Shown here in pieces: positions 60,381 to 64,000 of a DNA stretch of 64,000 bases. Positions within the stretch are counted from its first letter, which is position 1. Each line of letters opens with the position of its first letter. Made by a program: the position numbers and the translations under genes. The stretch lies in the NCBI GenBank assembly GCA_943787725.1, contig CALSNM010000001.1, positions 328,415 through 392,414 on the forward strand. The letters are read 5' to 3'. This DNA is from an uncultured Flavobacteriales bacterium. GTDB taxonomy: Bacteria > Bacteroidota > Bacteroidia > Flavobacteriales_D > Parvicellaceae. The notes below the pieces were generated by a model. It was not told the origin of the DNA, did no database searches, and saw only the letters and a list, made by a program, of their open reading frames with translations.

Positions 60381-61688
60381 CTACTCAAACTCGAAAGACG
60401 TCGTTGTTGTAATTTCTGCGCTTAATTCATGCAAAATAGAAAAAAGGCCAAAATACGTTCGGTTTATATAGAGTATATGCCGGGAACCCCTCGCTTTCCC
60501 TCCTTTTCGAACATCCTTACTTTTAGAAAGCTCTTCTCCTTTTTTGTAGATCCGATCAAAATACGCTTCATCCGCAAAATCAAACTTCTCTTGGGTGAAA
60601 GGGTAAATTAAAAGGTCCATGGATTCTTTAAAAATACTGAAAACTAATTCCTCCGTTTTTTTGTCGTCTGATTCTAACAAAAATTCCAGTTTATGATAAA
60701 GGGCTTTTAATTTATCGTCGTTCATGTGATAAGTCGGATTCAGCAATTGGAAATAAACAGTATAGAAATCTTTCGGAATTCTTTTTACACATCCAAAGTC
60801 GATTATTCCTAAGCTGCCATCTTCTTGAAAAAGAAAGTTTCCTGGATGTGGATCCGCATGAATAAGATTAAGTTCATTAACCTGATAATCATAAAAATCC
60901 CACAGTCGCTGTCCAACCCTATTTCGGATTTCCTGGGAGGGGTTTGTTGCCAAAAAATCTTTCAAGTGCATACCTTCAATCCAGTCCATTGTAATAACTC
61001 GCTTATTCGAAAACTCTGGATAATATTTTGGAAAATACACCCCGTTTAATCCAGAGCAAGCGCTCGCAACCTCCATAGATTGCTTCAACTCTAAAACGTA
61101 ATCCGTTTCTTCTAATAATTTACCTTCAACCTCCTGCATGTACTGCTTAATCTCTTTTTCCTTCATATGCAGCATTTGCATAGCAATTGGCTTCACCAAT
61201 TTCAAGTCTGATTTTACACTATCTGCAACTCCTGGATATTGAACCTTAACTGCTAACTTTAAATCTCCTTGGGTAGCAAGATGAACTTGTCCTATAGATG
61301 CAGCGTGTTTAGCCTCTTTTTCAAAAGAATCAAATAATTCTGTTGGAGTTTTTCCAAACATTTGCCTAAACGTTTTTACAACCAGAGGATAAGACAATGG
61401 AGGAGCATTATATTGAGCCTGAGCAAACTTATCTGTCATCGCTTTAGGCAACATGCTTTTATCCATACTCATTACTTGTGCCATTTTAAGAGCGCTTCCC
61501 TTTAATTCACTTAAAGACTGATAAATGTCTTCAGCATTGTCTTTATCTAATTTATCTTTTGCATTCTTATCTCCAATTACTTTATTTGCATAATACTTTA
61601 CGTAATTGCCGCCAACTTTGGCTCCTGTTCCAATTAGCTTGGCGGCTCGTTTTACTTTGCTTGTAGGTATTTTGCTTTGTTCTTTCAT
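60381..61688 (-). CDS. ABC1/UbiB family atypical kinase
   Basis: This 435-residue protein kinase-like member of the ABC1 (AarF/UbiB/COQ8) family has the family motif KGSALKMAQVMSMDKSML (the KxGQ region, with M replacing G), ASIGQVHLA (A-rich loop), LAVKVQYPGV (Lys), EETDYVLELK (Glu), LIHADPHPGNFLF (catalytic loop) and GIIDFGCVKRIP (DFG). These proteins have ATPase activity and support quinone or lipid metabolism. The family member is not resolved. It lies 6 nt downstream of a TetR-type gene, a pairing common in Bacteroidota. Confidence 0.9.
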   Translation of the reverse strand: MKEQSKIPTSKVKRAAKLIGTGAKVGGNYVKYYANKVIGDKNAKDKLDKDNAEDIYQSLSELKGSALKMAQVMSMDKSMLPKAMTDKFAQAQYNAPPLSYPLVVKTFRQMFGKTPTELFDSFEKEAKHAASIGQVHLATQGDLKLAVKVQYPGVADSVKSDLKLVKPIAMQMLHMKEKEIKQYMQEVEGKLLEETDYVLELKQSMEVASACSGLNGVYFPKYYPEFSNKRVITMDWIEGMHLKDFLATNPSQEIRNRVGQRLWDFYDYQVNELNLIHADPHPGNFLFQEDGSLGIIDFGCVKRIPKDFYTVYFQLLNPTYHMNDDKLKALYHKLEFLLESDDKKTEELVFSIFKESMDLLIYPFTQEKFDFADEAYFDRIYKKGEELSKSKDVRKGGKARGSRHILYINRTYFGLFSILHELSAEITTTTSFEFE

Positions 61689-61694
61689 TCAATT

Positions 61695-62351
61695 CTAGTA
61701 AGCTTTATTTTGATAAGCAAATTTTACAAAGTCAATGAGCAAATCTACCGGCCCACTTTTCATTAATTCGAAAAGAAGGGCACTCGACTTCTCAACTGCA
61801 GCGTCTGTTACCTGAAAATCTTCACTTTCATCATTTACCCATACTCTGGAGACATAAAGCAACTGAACCCACAAAGCTTCGTGATATTTCGATGAAATAA
61901 GAGGTCTTGAAACAATTTCCTTCGATTCAATCCCTTCGTCAAGAATTTCTTTAGTCCAAATAGCAAATTCCTCTCTAAACGATTCCATAAACCATGGCCT
62001 AAGAGATCTTCTATCCACCTCAGCATATCGCAAAACCACATAACTCCTATTCTGCTTATAAACCTCAATTAATGTATATAAAAAAGAAAGGTACTTTTCG
62101 TGTGTAGAGTAAGAGGAATATTCTGAATCCCTATCTAATGCATGTTTTACCTCTTCATAAAACGTTAACCATACCTCCTTTTCAACTGAGCGAAATGAAT
62201 TATAATATTCATAAAAAACGGATTCATCTACTTCCAGTTCCTCACAAAACTTGAAAACGGTAACTGGTCTTTCTCCGTTTCGAATCAAATAAAGAACGAA
62301 CGCATTTTTAAAGCGCTCTTTCCAGTCGGTATTTTCTTTTTGATCGGTCAT
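61695..62351 (-). CDS. TetR-like transcriptional regulator
   Basis: This 218-residue protein has an N-terminal TetR-type HTH region (FKNAFVLYLIRNGERPVTVF, KFCEELEVDESVFYEYYNSF) and a long helical C-terminal domain (WMES-type RPWFMESFREEFAIW). It probably regulates its own operon with the ABC1 kinase, ligand unknown. A TAAATTTG box lies 5 nt before the ATG, so the message may be leaderless. Confidence 0.8.
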   Translation of the reverse strand: MTDQKENTDWKERFKNAFVLYLIRNGERPVTVFKFCEELEVDESVFYEYYNSFRSVEKEVWLTFYEEVKHALDRDSEYSSYSTHEKYLSFLYTLIEVYKQNRSYVVLRYAEVDRRSLRPWFMESFREEFAIWTKEILDEGIESKEIVSRPLISSKYHEALWVQLLYVSRVWVNDESEDFQVTDAAVEKSSALLFELMKSGPVDLLIDFVKFAYQNKAY

Positions 62352-62356
62352 TACTA

Positions 62357-62364
62357 CAAATTTA
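62357..62364 (-). promoter_or_regulatory. -7 box of the TetR-ABC1 operon, five nt before the start codon
   Basis: Minus-strand TAAATTTG matches TAnnTTTG; TAGTA separates it from the ATG at 62351. Confidence 0.5.
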
Positions 62365-62569
62365 CTATGCGCCTTCTTAATATACTAGGTTTTATCTTTT
62401 TTATTGCTCGCATAATATTATTTAACCTTATTTAACGAAACGGATGTATTTAGTACGTTAAGCAAAAATGCCATTTATTGTTGCGTTTATCATTAAATAT
62501 AATTACCTTTAAAACAGATCCTTGTTAGCGATAACATTGATTAAAAGTACTTACTAAAAACATTGAGTT

Positions 62570-62968
62570 ATGAGCATGAAAGACAACAATTATTTATGTC
62601 CTAAATGTAAAGGGTATCTAAATGTAGGTGGACATATTCTATTTGCGACAAAAACAAGAAGAAATCATAAAGGATTATTAATGTTAGACCCAACTGTTGG
62701 TGAGTACAAATACAAACACCACGACAAGTTCAATCTAGAAGAAGGTGAAATGGTTGAATTTGCATGCCCGATTTGTAAAGCTGACCTAACATCTTCAAAC
62801 CGAAAAGACCATGCAATGATGTGGATGGTTGGAATCGAAGATAATGTTGAATATGACTTATACTTTTCAAAAATAGCCGGTAACCAAAGTACCTATTTAG
62901 TTGCCCAAGATAATATTGAGTCATTTGGAGACGATGCCTTAGATTTTGATGATATTTATTACGAATAA
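62570..62968 (+). CDS. Small zinc-ribbon-like protein with two CxxC pairs
   Basis: This 132-residue soluble protein has CPKCKGYL near the N-terminus and CPICKADL near residue 66, together forming a likely four-Cys zinc site. The part between is basic (FATKTRRNHKGLL) and His-rich (YKYKHHDKFN); the C-terminus is acidic (FGDDALDFDDIYYE). No signal or TM segment. I do not recognise a named family; a nucleic-acid or protein-binding role is only a guess. Monocistronic, with 218 nt upstream and 196 nt downstream free of genes. Confidence 0.7.
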   Translation: MSMKDNNYLCPKCKGYLNVGGHILFATKTRRNHKGLLMLDPTVGEYKYKHHDKFNLEEGEMVEFACPICKADLTSSNRKDHAMMWMVGIEDNVEYDLYFSKIAGNQSTYLVAQDNIESFGDDALDFDDIYYE

Positions 62969-63164
62969 CATCGAAAGTGGTTTAGTTAATGGAAGCATAA
63001 ATTAACCAGGGTCAGGGGTATTGTTTTGCGTTAATCGTTATTTAGGTAATGAACATTTTCTAAATAAATTTCCGATAGATACGGGCAAAACATCCTATTA
63101 TTTTGAACCAGCGAAGTCAATATCGAACGAACACTAAGCTTCTTCATTAAAGCCCTTAAATAAT

Positions 63165-64000
63165 TTATCTCACCCTTATCTTTTGACCAATTTTCAACAT
63201 GTTAGGGTTTTTGATTCCATTTAGTTTTTGCAGTTTTGACACTGTGGTTCTATTTTTTTGAGCTATATGGGATAATGTCTCTCCTGATTTAACGGTATGA
63301 TATTTTTTTGTTTTCGAGCTAATATGCGGATCCGTTATATCTTTTTTCTTGATTGTTATGTGAGTGCTTTGCAGGCTCAAAGAATCTTTATTGAAAATTT
63401 TTAATGGATCAAAAGATTTCCCTTTAAATCGGGTTTCAAAGTGCAAGTGTGGGCCATCACTTCTTCCCGTGGTCCCTCCTAGCCCAATAATATCAGATGC
63501 ATAAACTAATTGCTCAGGTTTTACAAGTATTTTATCTAAGTGAGCATACAGCGTTTCTATTCCATTAAAATGTCTTATTACCACGCAATTTCCATAGCCG
63601 CCTGTATTAAACTTAGCATACCTTACAACCCCATTGAATGTAGCTCTTACAGAATCCCCCGTATTCAGACCAAGATCTAATCCTCGATGCATTCTACCCC
63701 ACCTGGGTCCATATCCATAATAAAACCTTTGCCAGTAATTATAATAGAATGATTCCCCACCTTGTATCAAGGAAATGTATGCACTATCATTGGAGTTTAA
63801 TGGAGTTAAGGAAGGGAATACAGATGCAGTAGACCAATGTTCTTTAAAAATAGGGTCTATTTCTAAAATACGCTTAGCTATTTCTTCTTTATCGAAAGAT
63901 AATGTATCATTATTCCCTAGAGAATCGACTAGTTTCCGGAGATCAGAATTATTGTGTATTTTAACTTTTTTTATGGGGTTGTAGCTATATTCTAATCCCT
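63165..64000 (-). CDS. M23 peptidase with C-terminal LysM domain (N-terminus beyond window)
   Basis: The frame is open from the stop at 63165 through the right edge, 277 or more codons. The peptidase M23 domain (lysostaphin-like zinc endopeptidase) has HRGLDLGLNTGDSVRA (first ligand His, Asp), GYGNCVVIRHFNG, TLYAHLDKI and DGPHLHFETRFKG (HxH). A linker leads to a LysM domain (YHTVKSGETLSHIAQKNR, TVSKLQKLNGIKNPNMLKIG). It should cleave or bind peptidoglycan in the periplasm. The frame runs through 63770 without a break, so starting there would be wrong; the true start lies to the right of the window. Confidence 0.88.
   Translation of the reverse strand, partial: GLEYSYNPIKKVKIHNNSDLRKLVDSLGNNDTLSFDKEEIAKRILEIDPIFKEHWSTASVFPSLTPLNSNDSAYISLIQGGESFYYNYWQRFYYGYGPRWGRMHRGLDLGLNTGDSVRATFNGVVRYAKFNTGGYGNCVVIRHFNGIETLYAHLDKILVKPEQLVYASDIIGLGGTTGRSDGPHLHFETRFKGKSFDPLKIFNKDSLSLQSTHITIKKKDITDPHISSKTKKYHTVKSGETLSHIAQKNRTTVSKLQKLNGIKNPNMLKIGQKIRVR

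Noticed and set aside
63165..63770. Complete M23 peptidase starting at 63770
   Set aside because: The same frame is open to the window edge with protein-like sequence, so 63770 is an internal TTG.
1..64000. tRNA or rRNA genes
   Set aside because: No cloverleaf-like or rRNA-like segment was seen on reading the gaps. A covariance search was not possible here.

Overview
The window looks like an AT-rich chromosome segment from a member of the Bacteroidota, most likely the order Flavobacteriales. The evidence is a giant SprB-type adhesin with a gliding-motility-associated C-terminal domain, a PorP/SprF-family protein, several secreted proteins with type IX secretion (T9SS) sorting tails, TAnnTTTG promoter boxes instead of sigma70 boxes, weak Shine-Dalgarno signals, and the ftsX-DUF3098-uppP-truB-queA gene order known from this phylum. 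The genus cannot be fixed from sequence alone. No rRNA, tRNA, CRISPR array, transposase, integrase or phage gene was seen.

Layout. From 1 to 22057 everything real reads on the minus strand: a giant adhesin of about 4,880 residues (7416-22057), a PorP/SprF-like partner, an NtrY-like sensor kinase, recO, a TonB-dependent receptor, a T9SS-exported protein and a propeller-type protein cut by the left edge. From 22.3 to 34.1 kb lie housekeeping and nucleic-acid enzymes (SCO1-like, quinone reductase-like, RNase HI, 3'-5' exonuclease, RNase R, UvrC, Lrp-type regulator, cyclase-family hydrolase, HemW-like radical SAM) around a second, small SprB-like protein at 27.8-29.6 kb. From 34.2 to 41.5 kb: two small lipoproteins, a two-gene amidohydrolase operon, a membrane protein plus c-type cytochrome, and hflX. 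From 41.8 to 53.6 kb: an unrecognised surface protein, a DUF2339 membrane protein, YceI, the ftsX-to-queA operon, rlmN, a repeat protein and asd. From 53.7 to 64 kb: a lamin-tail surface protein, an accessory islet (56.3-58.6 kb) of small genes, a GAF/HisKA_2 kinase, a TetR-ABC1 operon, a CxxC protein and an M23/LysM peptidase cut by the right edge.

Two structural points stand out. First, the adhesin holds 20 tandem repeats of 80-81 residues, and the last 16 form a higher-order array of four 966-bp units, each made of four distinct repeat types in the same order. An older, diverged duplication with periods of 2181 and 726 bp lies nearer the C-terminus. Second, reading-frame breaks cluster in a few short segments (4.2-8.0, 27.8-29.1 and 37.6-39.4 kb) and hit conserved genes such as recO, while long stretches between are clean. 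That pattern fits local sequence error better than gene decay. The islet also contains a small lipoprotein gene bounded by two imperfect palindromes that resemble integron attC sites.
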